Source: Arachis hypogaea
Taxonomy: Eukaryota > Streptophyta > Magnoliopsida > Fabales > Fabaceae
Reading direction: 5' to 3'
Assembly (NCBI RefSeq): GCF_003086295.3
Contig: NC_092055.1
Span: 120,829,192-120,893,191 of the forward strand
Length of the DNA stretch: 64,000 nt
A program made the translations under genes and the position numbers. The notes under the pieces are model-generated. The model had not been told where the DNA came from, searched no databases, and was given only the letters and a program-made list of their open reading frames with translations. Positions 1-11,320 of this stretch are shown here, one piece after another. Numbering within the stretch: the first letter of the stretch is position 1; each line of letters begins with the position of its first letter.

Positions 1-100
1 GCTTCTTTCTGGCGTTCAACGCCCAGAAGATGCTTCTTTCTGGCGTTTAACGCCCAGATGGCTATCCTTACTGGCGTTTTCTTGCCAGTGAGCTCTTTTT
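1..100. repeat. Palindromic GGCGTT-AACGCC cluster, 3' untranslated part of Athila element
   Basis: Three imperfect palindromes lie within 100 bases, of the form CTGGCGTT(C/T)AACGCCCAG, the third degraded to CTGGCGTTTTCTTGCCAG. They sit beyond the end of pol, before the off-window 3' LTR. The same family recurs in gag and in the LTR of this element. Confidence 0.8.
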
Positions 101-563
101 CTCTATTTTGTGTGCAGAATCCTTCTGTAACCCTGTAAACTTATACAATTGACTCTTCACCTTAGTATCAATGAACTTTATATAAACAAATAAAATCAAG
201 AATAGGGCAAAATGCTTAGAGGAAGTGATGCCCCATGGCTGGGTTGCCTCCCAACAAGTGCTTCTTTATTGTCTTTAGCTGGACCTTGCTGAGTTTTTAA
301 TCTAGCCTCAGCCTTGAGCATTCTTGCTCAACATTGCTTTCAAGATAGTGCTTGATTCTCTATCCATTAACAATGAACTTCTTATCAGAATCAATATCTT
401 GAAGCTCCACATAACCATATGGTGATACACTTGTAATCACATATGTTCCCCTCCACCGGGACTTCAGTTTCCCGGGGAATAGCCTGAGCCTAGAGTTAAA
501 CAACAGAACCTTTTGTCCTGGTTTAAAGATTCTAGATGACAGCTTTCTGTCATGCCACCTTTT

Positions 564-1631
564 TTACTTTTCTTTATAAAGCTTGGCATTTTCGAAAGCA
601 GTGAATCTGAATTCCTCTAGCTCATTCAGCTGGAGCAATCTTTTTTCTCTAGCTAGTTTGGCATCAAAGTTTAGGAATCTGGTTGCCCAGTAGGCCTTAT
701 GTTCCAGTTCCACAGGCAGGTGACAAGCCTTACCATACGCAAGTTGGTATGGAGAGGTCCCTATAGGAGTCTTGAATGATGTTCTGTAAGCCCACAGAGC
801 ATCATCCAAGCTTCGTGCCCAATCCTTTCTACGGGTACTTACAGTCCGTTCTAGGATTCTTTTTAGTTCTCTGTTAGAAACTTCAGCTTGCCCATTTGTC
901 TGTGGATGATATGGAGTCGCCACCTTATGGCGAATCCCATACCGGACCATGGCAGAGTAAAGCTGTTTGTTGCAGAAGTGAGTGCCCCCATCACTGATTA
1001 GTACCCTAGGGACACCAAACCTGCTGAATATATGTTTCTGGAGGAACTTCAGTACTGTTTTAGTATCATTGGTGGGTGTGGCAATGGCCTCTACCCATTT
1101 TGATACATAGTCAACTGCCACCAGAATATACGTGTTTGAGTATGATGGTGGGAAAGGCCCCATGAAATCAATACCCCATACATCAAACAACTCAATTTCC
1201 AAGATTCCTTGTTGAGGCATGGCGTAACTGTGAGGCAAATTACCAGCTCTCTGGCAACTTTCACAGTTGCGTACAAACTCTCGGGAATCTCTATAGAGTG
1301 TAGGCCAGTAGAAGCCACATTGGAGAACCTTGGTGGCTGTTCGCTCACCTCTGAAATGGCCTCCATATTGTGATCCATGGTAATGCCATAAGATCCTCTG
1401 CGCTTCTTCTTTAGGCACAAACCTACGGATTATTCCGTCTGCACATTTCTTAAAGAGATAGGGTTCATCCCACAAGTAGTACTTTGCATCAGTAATTAAT
1501 TTTTTCTTTTGTTGCCTGCTGTTACTCCATGGGTATGAACCTTGCAGCTTTATAGTTTGCAATGTCTGCAAACCATGGTGTTTCCTGAATGGCGAACAAA
1601 TGCTCATCCGGAAAGGTTTCAGAGATCTCAA
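564..1631 (-). pseudogene. Integrase region of Athila pol
   Basis: Integrase that would join retrotransposon cDNA to chromosomal DNA. An N-terminal zinc-binding HHCC module is visible ([10 protein letters not shown], then CESCQRAG), followed by the catalytic core with all three acidic positions: D in [10 protein letters not shown] in LISDGGTHF, and E in [13 protein letters not shown]. The frame closes with a stop right after LYKEK at the low-coordinate end. The same frame remains readable beyond it to about position 300 with the C-terminal tail expected of Athila integrase (FKPGQKVLLFN, then SPYGYVELQD), so that stop is a mutation. At the high end the true frame comes from the RNase H segment: the integrase reading joins it by a frameshift near 1520-1530, so residues before the [18 protein letters not shown] stretch are out-of-frame noise. 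The core is intact but not translatable as part of Pol. Confidence 0.9.
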
Positions 1632-2280
1632 TAGAGGGGGAGGACGCCCTTTCTACTGGCTCTATTCGGGACAGATGATCAGCCACTTGGTTTTCTGTCC
1701 CATTTCTGTCTCTTATTTCTATATCAAACTCTTGCAGGAGCAATACCCATCTTATAAGCCTGGGTTTTGAATCCTGCTTTGTGAGTAGATATTTAAGAGC
1801 AGCATGGTCAGTGTACACAATCACTTTTGATCCTACTAAGTATGATCTAAACTTGTCAATGGCATAAACCACTGCAAGCAATTCTTTTTCTGTGGTTGTG
1901 TAATTTTTCTGGGCATCATTCAAAACATGGCTAGCATAATAAATGACATGCAGAAGGTTGTCATGCCTCTGCCCCAGTACTGCACCAATGGCGTGATCAC
2001 TAGCATCACACATTAATTCGAACGGTAATGTCTGGTCTGGTGCAGAGATAACTAGTGCTGTGACCAGCTTGGCTTTCAGAGTTTCAAACGCCTGCAGACA
2101 CTCTGTGTCAAACACAAATGGCGTGTCAGCAGCTAGCAGGTTTCTTAGAGGTTTTACAATTTTTGAAAAATCCTTTATAAACCTCCTATAGAATCCTGCA
2201 TGTCCCAGAAAGCTTCTGATTGCCTTAACATTGGCAGGTGGTGGTAATTTTTCAATTACCTCTATTTTAGCTTGATCCAC
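1522..2280 (-). pseudogene. RT connection and RNase H region of Athila pol
   Basis: The first 60 residues are the end of the RT thumb/connection ([19 protein letters not shown]). Then comes a Ty3-type RNase H with the expected acidic residues: D in [16 protein letters not shown] in [14 protein letters not shown] in [13 protein letters not shown] and D in NQVADHLSR. It continues the same frame as the RT segment, separated only by one TAA codon at 2281-2283. It ends near 1522 where a frameshift moves the reading to the integrase frame. RNase H would remove the RNA strand during reverse transcription. Domain call is secure; activity is not expected. Confidence 0.9.
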
Positions 2281-3885
2281 TTATATTCCCCTGTTTAAAA
2301 TTTTATGCCCAAGGACAATCCCTTCAGTCACCATAAAGTGACATTTTTCCCAATTTAAAACCAGGTTGGTCTCTTGGCATCTTTTCAAAACCAGTGTCAG
2401 GTGATCAAGACAGGAGCTGAATGAGTCTCCATATACTGAGAAGTCATCCATGAAGACTTCCAGAAATTTTTCCACCATATCAGAGAAAATAGAGAGCATG
2501 CATCTCTGAAAGGTTGCAGGCGCATTACACAGCCCAAAAGGCATCCTTCTGTAAGCAAATACTCCAGATGGACATGTGAATGCTATTTTCTCTTGATCCT
2601 GGGGATCTACTGCAATTTGGTTGTAGCCTGAATAGCCATCCAAAAAGCAGTAATAATTATGACCTGCTAGTCTTTCTAGCATCTGGTCTATGAATGGTAA
2701 AGGAAAATGATCCTTTCTGGTGGCTGTATTGAGTCTTCTGTAATCAATACACATGCGCCACCCTGTAACTGTTCTTGTAGGAACCAGTTCATTTTTTTCA
2801 TTATGAACGACCGTCATGCCTCCCTTTTTAGGGACAACTTGAACAGGACTCACCCAGGGGCTATCTGAAATAGGATAAATAATCCCAGCCTCCAGTAATT
2901 TAGTGACCTCTTTCTGCACCACTTCCTTCATGGTTGGATTTAGCCGCCTCTGTGGTTGGACCACTAGCTTAGCATTGTCCTCCAATAAGATCTTGTGCAT
3001 GCATCTAGCTGGGCTTATGCCCTTAAGGTCACTTATGGACCACCCAAGAGCTGTCTTGTGTGTCCTTAGCACTTGAATTAGTGCTTCCTCTTCCTGTGGA
3101 TTTAAAGCAGAGCTTATGATCACTAGAAAAGTATCACCTTCTCCCAGAAATGCATATTTCAGGGATGGTGGTAATGGTTTGAGCTCAGGTTCAGGAGGTT
3201 TTTCCTCTTCCTGAGAAAATTTCAGAGACTCTTTCAATTCCTCTGAATCCTCTAGATCAGGTGGAACATCTTTAAAGATGTTTTCCAGCTCTGATTCGAG
3301 ACTCTCAGCCATGTTGATCTCTTCTACCAAAGAGTCAATAAGATCAACTTTCATGCAGTCTTTTGGTGTGTTTGGATGCTGCATGGCATTGACAGCATTC
3401 AACTTAAACTCATCTTCATTAACTCTCAGGGTGACTTTCCCCTTTTGGACATCAATGAGAGTTCGTCCAGTTGCTAGGAAAGGTCTTCCTAGAATGAGAG
3501 TAGCACTCTTGTGCTCCTCCATCTCGAGCACTACGAAGTCAGTGGGAAAGGCGAATGGCCCAACCCTGACAATCATGTCTTCAATCACGCATGATGGGTA
3601 TTTAATGGAGCCATCAGCAAGTTGGAGACATATCCGGGTTGGTTTAACTTCTTCAGTTAAACCAAGCTTTCTGATAGTCGATGCAGGTATTAGGTTGATG
3701 CTTGCCCCAAGATCGCATAAAGCTATCCTGGTGCAATTTTCCTCTAATGTGCATGGTATTAGAAAGCTTCTGGGATCTTTAAGCTTTTCAGGAAAGCTTT
3801 TCAGAATGACTGCACTGCATTCTTCAGTGAGGAGAACTCTTTCAGTTTCTCTCCAATCCTTCTTATGACTCAAGATCTCTTTCAT
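2281..3885 (-). pseudogene. Aspartic protease and reverse transcriptase region of Athila pol
   Basis: Protease comes first, with active-site motif DLGASINL at about residues 57-64 and the flap/C-terminal ILGRPFLATGRTLID at about 132-146. An acidic linker rich in E and P follows, then RT with the palm motifs CIDYRRLN, FLDGYSGYNQI and the catalytic FMDD (in EVFMDDFSVYG). The first ATG of this stretch is at 3885, but homologous wording continues upstream to about 4060 (frame around EEQDKQFARFADYLRTLEIK), so the domain is not limited by that Met. A frameshift near 4065 separates it from gag and a TAA at 2281-2283 separates it from RNase H. Type and order are those of Athila. Confidence 0.92.
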
Positions 3886-4064
3886 GAACTTAGCATAAGA
3901 AGGTATTTGCTCAAGTGCCTCTGCAAACGGAATCTTTATTTCAAGAGTTCTGAGATAATCTGCAAAGCGAGCAAATTGCTTATCCTGCTCCTCTTGGCGG
4001 AGTTTTTGAGGATAAGGTATATTGGCTTTATATTCCTCAACCTTAGTTGCTGCAGGTTTATTTC

Positions 4065-5348
4065 CTACAGAGGTAGTTGGAGAAGCCTTTTTAGATGGGT
4101 TGTCATCAGCATTTGTGTGTGTGTCTGATCCCTCACTGGCAATTGAGTGCCAGAGTTAGAAGCTGGAGTGACGTTAGACGCCAACTCCTCATCTGTCCCT
4201 GGCGTCTGAACGCCAAAACTGTGCTTCTTTTGGGCGTTCAACGCTAGTTCCTTGCTTGTTTCTGGCGTTGAACGCCAGTCCTGAGCATGGTCTGGGCGTT
4301 CAGCGCCAGCCTTCCACCCAATTTCTGGCGTTTTGATGCCAGAATTATTTTTTCTTGGGCTCTTATTGTCCTCGGATGGATTTTGGGTGGTTTGCTCATT
4401 TCTTGGCTTCCTGCTGCCTTGAGGTGGGGTATTTAATATTTTCCCACTTCTTAATTGAACTGCTTGGCATTCTTCTGTTATTTGTTTTGACAGCTGCTGC
4501 TTTGTTTGCTTCAATTGTTCTTCCATATTTATATTAGCAATCCTTGTCTCTTGTAGTCTATCTTTGAATTCGGCTAACTGCTTTGTTAGAAAGTCCAATT
4601 GCTGATTGAATTCAGTAGCTTGTTCAGCAGGACTGAGTTCAGTAGTTACTATTTTAGCCTCTTCTTTCATGGAAGGTTCACTGCTTAGGTACAGATGCTG
4701 ATTTCTGGCAACTGTATCAATGAGCTCTTGAGCTTCTTCAATTATCTTCCTCATGTGGATAGATCCACCAGCTGAGTAATCTAGAGACATCTGAGCCCTT
4801 TCTGTAAGCCCATAATAGAAGATGTCTAACTGAACCCACTCTGAAAATATTTTAGAGGGATATTTTCTTAACATCTCTCTATATCTCTCCCAGGCATCAT
4901 AAAGAGATTCATTATCTCCTTATTTAAAGCGTTGGATGTCCAGCCTTAGCTGTGTCATCCGTTTTGGAGAAAAGTATTAATTCAGGAATTTTTCTGTCAG
5001 CTGTTTCCATGTCCTTATGCTAGCCTTAGGTTGGTTGTTTAACCACCTCTTAGCTTGGTCTTTTACAGAAAATGAAAACAGTAATAATCTGTAGACATCC
5101 TGATCTACTTTCTTATCATGTACTGTGTCAGTAATTTGTAAAAACTGTGCCAGAAACTCTGTAGGTTCTTCCTGTGGAAGACCGGAATACTGGCAGCTTT
5201 GCTGCACCATGATAATGAGCTGAGGATTCAACTCAAAGCTACTGACTCCAATGGAGGGTATGCAGATACTACTCCCATATGAAGCAGTAGAGGGGTTAGC
5301 ATATGACCCCAAAGTCCTTCTGGACTGTTCATTTCCACTTAAATCCAT
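4065..5348 (-). pseudogene. Gag region of Athila element, two internal stops
   Basis: Gag, the particle-forming protein. Starting at MDLSGNEQSRRT, the capsid-like retrotrans_gag part carries PQLIIMVQQSC, PTEFLAQFLQI and VKDQAKRWLNNQP. Two in-frame stops break it: one after TEKFLN (about 4974-4976) and one near 4920. The frame resumes at 4874 with LRKYPSKIFSEWVQLDIFYYGL. The C-terminal part is hydrophilic and contains a coiled-coil-like stretch (ATEFNQQLDFLTKQLAEFKDRLQE). It is followed by several copies of the palindrome family, which translate as ALNAQKK and related repeats. The frame is lost near 4065, before protease. No zinc knuckle is seen. Confidence 0.88.
4193..4345. repeat. Palindrome cluster inside gag coding sequence
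   Basis: Five units of the CTGGCGTTGAACGCCAG type occur in about 150 bases: CTGGCGTCTGAACGCCA, GGGCGTTCAACGCTAG, CTGGCGTTGAACGCCAG, GGGCGTTCAGCGCCAG and CTGGCGTTTTGATGCCAG. They lie within the C-terminal part of gag, so the inserted palindromes are read as protein. Confidence 0.85.
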
Positions 5349-5519
5349 GATGGAGAAAGGGAGATGATGTAAAATAGAGAAGAAATATTTTTATTTATTT
5401 AATTATTTATTTATTTCGAAAATAAAATAAATTAAAACAAAATAAATAAAAATGGGTGAAGATTTTCGAAAAAAAAATGAGGAGAGAGAAAATGATTAGG
5501 AAGTTTTGAAAAAGATATG

Positions 5520-5523
<4 letters not shown>

Positions 5524-5572
<49 letters not shown>
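5524..5572. repeat. (TA)n microsatellite in the leader
   Basis: About 24 uninterrupted TA units. The leader of the element at 51112 has a longer (TA)n run in the corresponding place (53161-53226). Confidence 0.95.
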
Positions 5573-5575
<3 letters not shown>

Positions 5576-6044
5576 AAAAAAAGTTTTAAATTTTGAAATA
5601 AATAAATAAAAATAAAAAAATCTGAATTTTAAAAATAAATTTCGAAAATTTGTTTTAAAATAGAGAGAAAAGATATTTTTGAATTTAAAGAGGAAAGAGA
5701 AAAACAATAAGATAGCACAAGATTTAAAATTTTTAGATCTAATGCTCCTTGTTTTCGAAAATTTTGGAGGGAAAACACCAAGGAACACCAAACTTAAGAA
5801 TTTTAAGATCAAGACACAAGGAAAACTCAAGAACACTTTGAAGACTCACAAGAACACAAGAACATGAAGAAAGAACACCAAACTTAAAATTTTTAGAAAA
5901 CCAAAATAAAATTTTCGAAAAACAAAGAAAAATCAACAAGAAAACACCAAACTTAAAGTTTGGCACAAGATTTGATAGAAAAATTATTTTTGAAAAAGAA
6001 GATTTTGAAAAGAATATAAAAGATTCTGACCCAATTGCCAAGAA

Positions 6045-6078
6045 CACAGACTAACGCTCTAGCCAACTGAGTTATAAA
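6045..6078 (-). other. tRNA 5'-half-like fragment with A-box
   Basis: The minus strand reads TATAACTCAGTTGGCTAGAG then CGTTAGTCTGTG. This matches the D-arm region of plant tRNAs (TAGCTCAGTTGGTTAGAGCG) with few changes. It includes a pol III A-box-like TAACTCAGTTGG. No B-box, T-arm or CCA is seen, so this is not a tRNA gene. It lies in the retrotransposon leader about 315 bases downstream of the PBS. Confidence 0.55.
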
Positions 6079-6392
6079 TGTAACACTTGTTTTGAAGAAG
6101 TATTTTTAAATAACTAAGAATGAAAAAATTATTTTTTTGAAAACTAATGTTTTGAAAAGGCACAAGAAAAACAAGAAAAATCACAAAACAAGAAAAACTA
6201 AAGATCAAACAAGAAAAAAAAATTCAATTATAAAAATATAATTTTCAAAAAAAAAGTTTTTTTTTGAAAGAAAAAAAATAAGGATTCTAAAATTTTAACC
6301 AAAAACAATATTAGAAGACTCTAAACCAAAAAGAAAAATTTTTCCTAATCTAAGCAACAAGATTCACCGTCAGTTGTTCAAACTCAAACAAT

Positions 6393-6409
6393 CCCCGACA
6401 ACGGCGCCA
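6393..6409 (-). promoter_or_regulatory. Primer-binding site, tRNA-Asp type
   Basis: TGGCGCCGTTGTCGGGG on the minus strand, six bases inside the 5' LTR. It is complementary to the 3' end of plant tRNA-Asp(GUC), recalled as ending CCCCGGCAACGGCGCCA, with one mismatch. Confidence 0.8.
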
Positions 6410-6415
6410 AAAACT

Positions 6416-7972
6416 TGGTGCACGAAATTGTTACATATTACTCTCTTACAATTTCGCACAACTAACCAGCAAGTGCACTGGGTCATCCAAGTAATACCTT
6501 ACGTGAGTAAGGGTCGATCCCACGGAGATTGTTGGCTTGAAGCAATCTATGGTTACCTTGTAACTCTTAGTCAGGAAAACAATAAAACAATTCACTTATC
6601 AAATCTGATTGCAAGGAATAAAAGAGCATGAAATAAATACTTGTTATGCAGTAATGGAGAATATGTTGGAGTTTTGGAGATGCTTTGTCTTCTGAATTTC
6701 AGCTTTTCTCTTGTATTCCTCTTCCCTCATGTATGAAAAAGTGCAAAGTTCCTTCCATGGCAAGCTCTATGTAAGATGTCACCGTTGTCAATAGCTACTT
6801 TCCATATCCTCAGTGAAAATGGTCCAAATGCTCTGTCACAGCACGGCTAATCATCTGGGGGTTCTCGATCATACTGGAATAGGATTTACTATCCTTTTGC
6901 GTCTGTCACTACGCCCAGTACTCGCGAGTTTGAAGCCCATCACAGTCATCCAATCCCAGAATCCTACTCGGAATACCACAGACAAGGTTTAGACTTTCCG
7001 GATTCTCATGAATGCCGCCATCAATCTAGCTTATACCACGAAGATTCTGATTAAGGAATCTAAGAGATAATCATTCATTCTAATGTAGAACGGAGGTGGT
7101 TGTCAGACACATGTTTATGGATTGAGAAAGGTGATGAGTGTCACGGATCATCACCCTTTCCATAGTGAAGCGCGAATGAGTATCTTAGAGAGGAACACGC
7201 ATGTTTGAATGGAAAACAGAAGTACTTGCATTAATTCATCGAGACGCTGCAGAGCTCCTAACCCCCAACAATGGAGTTTAGAGACTCATGCCGTCAGAGA
7301 TTACAAAATTCAGATCTAAAATGTCATGAGATACAAAATAAGTCTCTAAAAGTTGTTTAAATACTAAACTAGTAACCTAGGTTTACAGAAAATGAGTAAA
7401 CTATGATAGATAGTGCAGAAATCTACTTCTGGGGCCCACTTGGTGTGTGCTGGGGCTGGGACTAAAGCTTCTCACGTGCCTGGGCTGTTTTGGGCGTTCA
7501 ACGCCAGGCTGTAACGTGTTCCTGGCGTTGAACTCCAACTTGTAACGTGTTTCTGGCGCTGGACGCTAGACTGCAACATGGAACTGGTGTTAAACACCTG
7601 TTTACGTCATTTATCCTTGAGCAAAGTATAAACTATTATATATTTCTAGAAAGCCCTGGATGTCTACTTTCTAACACAATTAAAAGCGCGTTAATTGGAC
7701 TTCTGTAGCTCCAGAAATTCCATTCCGAGTGCAGAGAGGTCAGGATCCAACAGCATCAGCAGTCCTTTTTCAGCCTGAATTAGATTTTTGCTCAGCTCCC
7801 TCAATTTCAGCCAGAAGATACCTGAAATTACAGAAAAATACACAAACTCATAGTAAAGTCCATAAATATGAATTTTGCCTAGAAACTAATGAAAATAAAC
7901 TAAAAACTAACTAAAACATACTAAAAACTATATGAAATTAACCCCAAAAAGCGTATAAAATATCCGCTCATC
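6416..7972 (-). repeat. 5' LTR of the Athila element
   Basis: In element sense it starts GATGAGCGGATATTTTATACG at the high-coordinate end and ends GTGCACCA at 6416. Both ends match the LTRs at 51112-52658 and 59893-61384, where the start is TGATGAGCGG or TGACGAGCAG. The first base of the TG terminus seems changed or missing here. The LTR contains a palindrome cluster at 7493-7605. Confidence 0.88.
7493..7605. repeat. Palindrome cluster in the Athila LTR
   Basis: Four units occur: GGGCGTTCAACGCCAG, CTGGCGTTGAACTCCA, CTGGCGCTGGACGCTAG and CTGGTGTTAAACACCTG. In the last, base changes on both arms keep the pairing, which hints at selection on, or homogenisation of, the palindrome rather than its letters. 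Confidence 0.8.
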
Positions 7973-8040
7973 GATACTCAAGAGACAAATGAATTGCCAT
8001 CGTGTCACAACTTCAACAATGGAGTTGAACTTTTAAAATA

Positions 8041-8406
8041 GGGTAAAGTATATTTTTTGTCCTTAAAGTTTGATAAAAGTTTTAAAAATATCCCTAAGTT
8101 TTATTTTGTTTCAATTTTGTCCTAGAAGTTTTCGATTTGCATCAAATATACTCCTGACGGCTAATTTTTCAAAAAATTTAAGATCGATTCAACAAAAATT
8201 TCATAAGAACAACCCTCAACACAAGCAAATCAAGCATGATTTTCATGCATTATTGTTATATTGGTCTTAAATTTTTTGAAAATTTAGCCTCCGAGAGTAT
8301 ATTTGATGCAAATCGAAAACTTTTGGGACAAAATTGAAATAAAATAAAACTTAGGGGTATTTTTAAAATTTTACCGAATTTCGGGGACAAAAAATATACT
8401 TTACCC
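8041..8406. mobile_element. Mutator-type MITE, 366 bp
   Basis: It begins GGGTAAAGTATATTTTTTG and ends with the inverse. The terminal inverted repeats extend about 145 bases, so the element nearly folds back on itself. It is flanked by a 9-base direct repeat TTTAAAATA (8032-8040 and 8407-8415), the size typical of Mutator superfamily insertions. Copy B (near 26205) has the uninterrupted site. The ends match the larger element at 33406-34859. Confidence 0.92.
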
Positions 8407-9427
8407 TTTAAAATACCATGTCTAAGAATTTGAAATAACTATATCTGAATTTTCTATTGAAAAAATTGTACTCTAAACTACCAAAAAATTGATGGCAAAT
8501 ATAAATCCTAATATTATATAGATCCATGAATAAAATTCAAAGTTGTCATCATCATTATCAACATATTCTCTCATCTGTTTTTTATTTGGTGGTTTCTCAT
8601 CTTGTGGGCATATCCTTGTGAGTGGAGGTCTACATAGGTTTGAATTTTTCATATAACTAAAATTTTGGAACTTTTGAAGCCAGTCCTGATGAAATTTTGC
8701 CCCCAAAATTATTACAAGAGAGATTCAATTCTCCAAAAAAAAGATAAACTAGACATGACTTGAGGAATTTGTCTTGAAAATAAGTAACTTGGGAGAGAAA
8801 GAGATTCCAATAATACCAAGTTGCCAATATCTTTTGAAATCATTCCTATTAATTGATTGCGGGATAAATACAAAGACTCCAATGCAGTGAGCATAAACAA
8901 TTCTATTGGTATCGATCCAGATAGATTGTTACATGGAAAATCAATGGCACGCATTGAATGAGTATAATCTAATTTAATACTCTTAATGAGCATAATAAGA
9001 TTATAAGTCAAGACAAAAATAAAGTAGCTTTTGTGAAAAATTGTAGGAATAGTAACACTAAATGAATCAAATGATTCATTCTTGAAAATCATGTTTGTCA
9101 TGTTGCAACAACAACTTAGAATTGGTCCTGATAATTTGTTATTTGAAAGATTTAATAACTTGAGAAAATCAAGCATCTATATTGTAGTGGGATATTACTA
9201 CTAAATAAATTGGATCATAATTTGAGCACAATTATATTTTGTCCCACTCAATTTGATATAGCTCCTGAAAACTCATTTTCACCCAAATTTAGAACACAAA
9301 ACTTTTCACAATTTCTCAACGAGAGAGGCACATCTCCAGATAATCTATTATTGAATAGACTAAATGAAGTTAAATTGGATAAAATATCAATTGAGTGAAA
9401 AATTTAGCCTCTAAGATCATTACCTTC

Positions 9428-9914
9428 TAATTTGTCACCTTATAACTCGGTCTTTATTGTGCATTATGAGTTATAACTCGGCGTTAATTATCATTTATTC
9501 TTTGCTTGTAACCGACACTTTTATTACCGACTTAATGACCATCATTTCAATCTTAATAACCAAACGGTCATAACATGAATATCATTCATCAATTATATGC
9601 CTATAAAAGAAACTTTCTATATCTAATCTCAAGAGGCAACATGATAAGTTTTATTTCATGTCTTACGTTCTATATTTATAGAATTATTATAAACACAACA
9701 CAACACATGATAACTTCTATTTCATGTCTTACATTCTATATTCATAGAATTATTCTTATACCTCTTAAACACTTACTGACTTGAGCGTTGGAGTGTCTTT
9801 TGCAGGTACCCACCCTCTTGTTCTCTCATTGCCGACGTATACCTCATCTTGACGGAGAGCTTACAAGTATTCACCGGCGAACGAGTTATACACCGGCCAA
9901 TCTCAGCAAGAACA
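9428..9914 (+). repeat. Left LTR of the nested element
   Basis: Aligned over its whole length with 11321-11807 and of equal length. Both contain the phrase ACTCGGCGTTAATTATC and end AGCAAGAACA. Confidence 0.9.
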
Positions 9915-11320
9915 ATTGGTGCCGTCTGTGGGAACGAGTAAAATAATTTCTACTCCCCTTAGGTTCATAAAATTTGATTTACATTCAAATTTTTGAATCA
10001 ATCTCAACAATCTTCTTTAAGATTTTATTTAATACCTCTTATCAAATTTTAATCTATCGTAACTTTTTATAAAATATGTACTTTATACATTTGAACTGCT
10101 TTACTTTTACGTATCATAATCTTTCACATATCATAATCGATCAATGAACCAATTCGAGAATAAACTCGGTTTCGATCAATCCGAGAACAAACTCGGCTTT
10201 CAATCAATTCGAGCACAAACTCACTTATCAATTTTGCTTACTTTTTAAAAGTTTTCTATTTACACAAGTAAAATTATATATTTTATTCAACATACTTTTG
10301 CATTTATATTTTGTGTAACTAATATTTATTGATTTATTAGTTATATTCAAACCTCAATATATGTTCTATATAATAATGACATATAACAACCATGTCAATT
10401 GTATTTTTATTTCATTATGTATTATATTCTTATTGTTTAATGATTTCATTTATACAATTAAATGACAGTAATGATGAGTTTAAATCTTAAAATTAGATTC
10501 TATCAAAAAGTAATTATATATCAATTGTATATAACTATTACACTATTCACTTTATATATGCTATTAAATTTTATGTTACTATTTGTTTAATGTAGAAAAT
10601 TAAACAGGCAATTTACTATTATTGCACGAAAAATATCCCTCGTCATACTGTAACTGCTAGAAACATATACTAAATGTATAATTCAATAACTGTTATCTTA
10701 TTGCTTTATTATCAAATTAAAGCATGTCCTACAAAACAAAATTCAGATATTCACATTTGGCATGTATGATATTCATATATGTCATCTTCTTCTCTATAAT
10801 TATCAACTTTCAAGGTATATTTTTCTACTTTAAACTCTTTTACTTTTACAATATATATTATTCAATATATGTTGCGACTTTGTACATATTCATTTTCTCA
10901 ATTTATCTTATTCATGTCAAACCTTCACTGTTAAATTGTAAATATTCAATAACTAATTATTTTGAGCGAGAAATTCATCAATAAGTTGTTGTGGGTCGAA
11001 AAAATTCCCAAGACAATTAACTATTATATCCTCGGATCATACAATCGATTCTATCTATGGATATCTATTTATGAACTTTTCAGTTCACATACAATCAAAT
11101 GCTAAAATTATTCTTAAGCGGAAAAGTATCCCCACAAACTATCTTGATTGAATGACTCTTATCACTCAATTATTTTTTAAATAAGTGCCGACATAATAAC
11201 TCGACTAAGCTTGGGGGCTCACCGTATCATTATTTACTTATCTTTTAACCGAGTTATAACTCATTTTATTTTCTAAGTTTAGCCTGGATCATATGATCGG
11301 TGGACAAAGTTTGGGGGCTG

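Larger units (their letters stand above)
5349..6392 (-). other. Untranslated leader of the Athila element
   Basis: AT-rich, purine-biased sequence between PBS and gag with no plausible coding frame. It contains a (TA)n run and several copies of the phrase CACCAAACTTAA (for example near 5785, 5877 and 5945). The phenylalanine-rich frames on both strands are low-complexity artefacts. Confidence 0.7.
1..7972 (-). mobile_element. Athila-lineage Ty3/gypsy retrotransposon, cut by the window edge
   Basis: Reading on the minus strand, a 5' LTR (6416-7972) is followed by a PBS (6393-6409), an AT-rich leader, then gag, protease, RT, RNase H and integrase in Ty3/gypsy order down to about position 300. 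Past pol the minus strand carries GTTGGGAGGCAACCC (near 240-260), which also follows pol-derived sequence in the element at 51112-61384. The 3' LTR and left target-site duplication lie outside the window. The RT active site (FMDD) in its setting, and RT wording such as FPLPFIDQMLERLAGH, are those of Athila elements. The reading frame has at least four in-frame stops and two or more frameshifts, so this copy cannot make a full polyprotein. It belongs to the same LTR group as the non-autonomous element at 51112-61384. Its right-hand flank starts ATACTCAAG at or next to 7973. Confidence 0.9.

Noticed and set aside
4193..4345. Regularly recurring palindromes as a CRISPR-like array
   Set aside because: The window is plant retrotransposon DNA. 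The units vary in sequence and spacing, alternate in form and lie partly in coding frame; there are no cas genes or uniform spacers.
5432..6047. Phenylalanine/lysine-rich frames up to 134 codons
   Set aside because: Low-complexity AT-rich leader of the Athila element including a (TA)n run.
6045..6078. A functional tRNA gene
   Set aside because: Only a D-arm-like half is present; anticodon arm, T-arm and acceptor pairing are missing.
10724..10984. 86-codon hydrophobic frame inside the nested LTR element
   Set aside because: Very AT-rich I/Y/F composition, no homologous wording, and the element otherwise lacks coding capacity.
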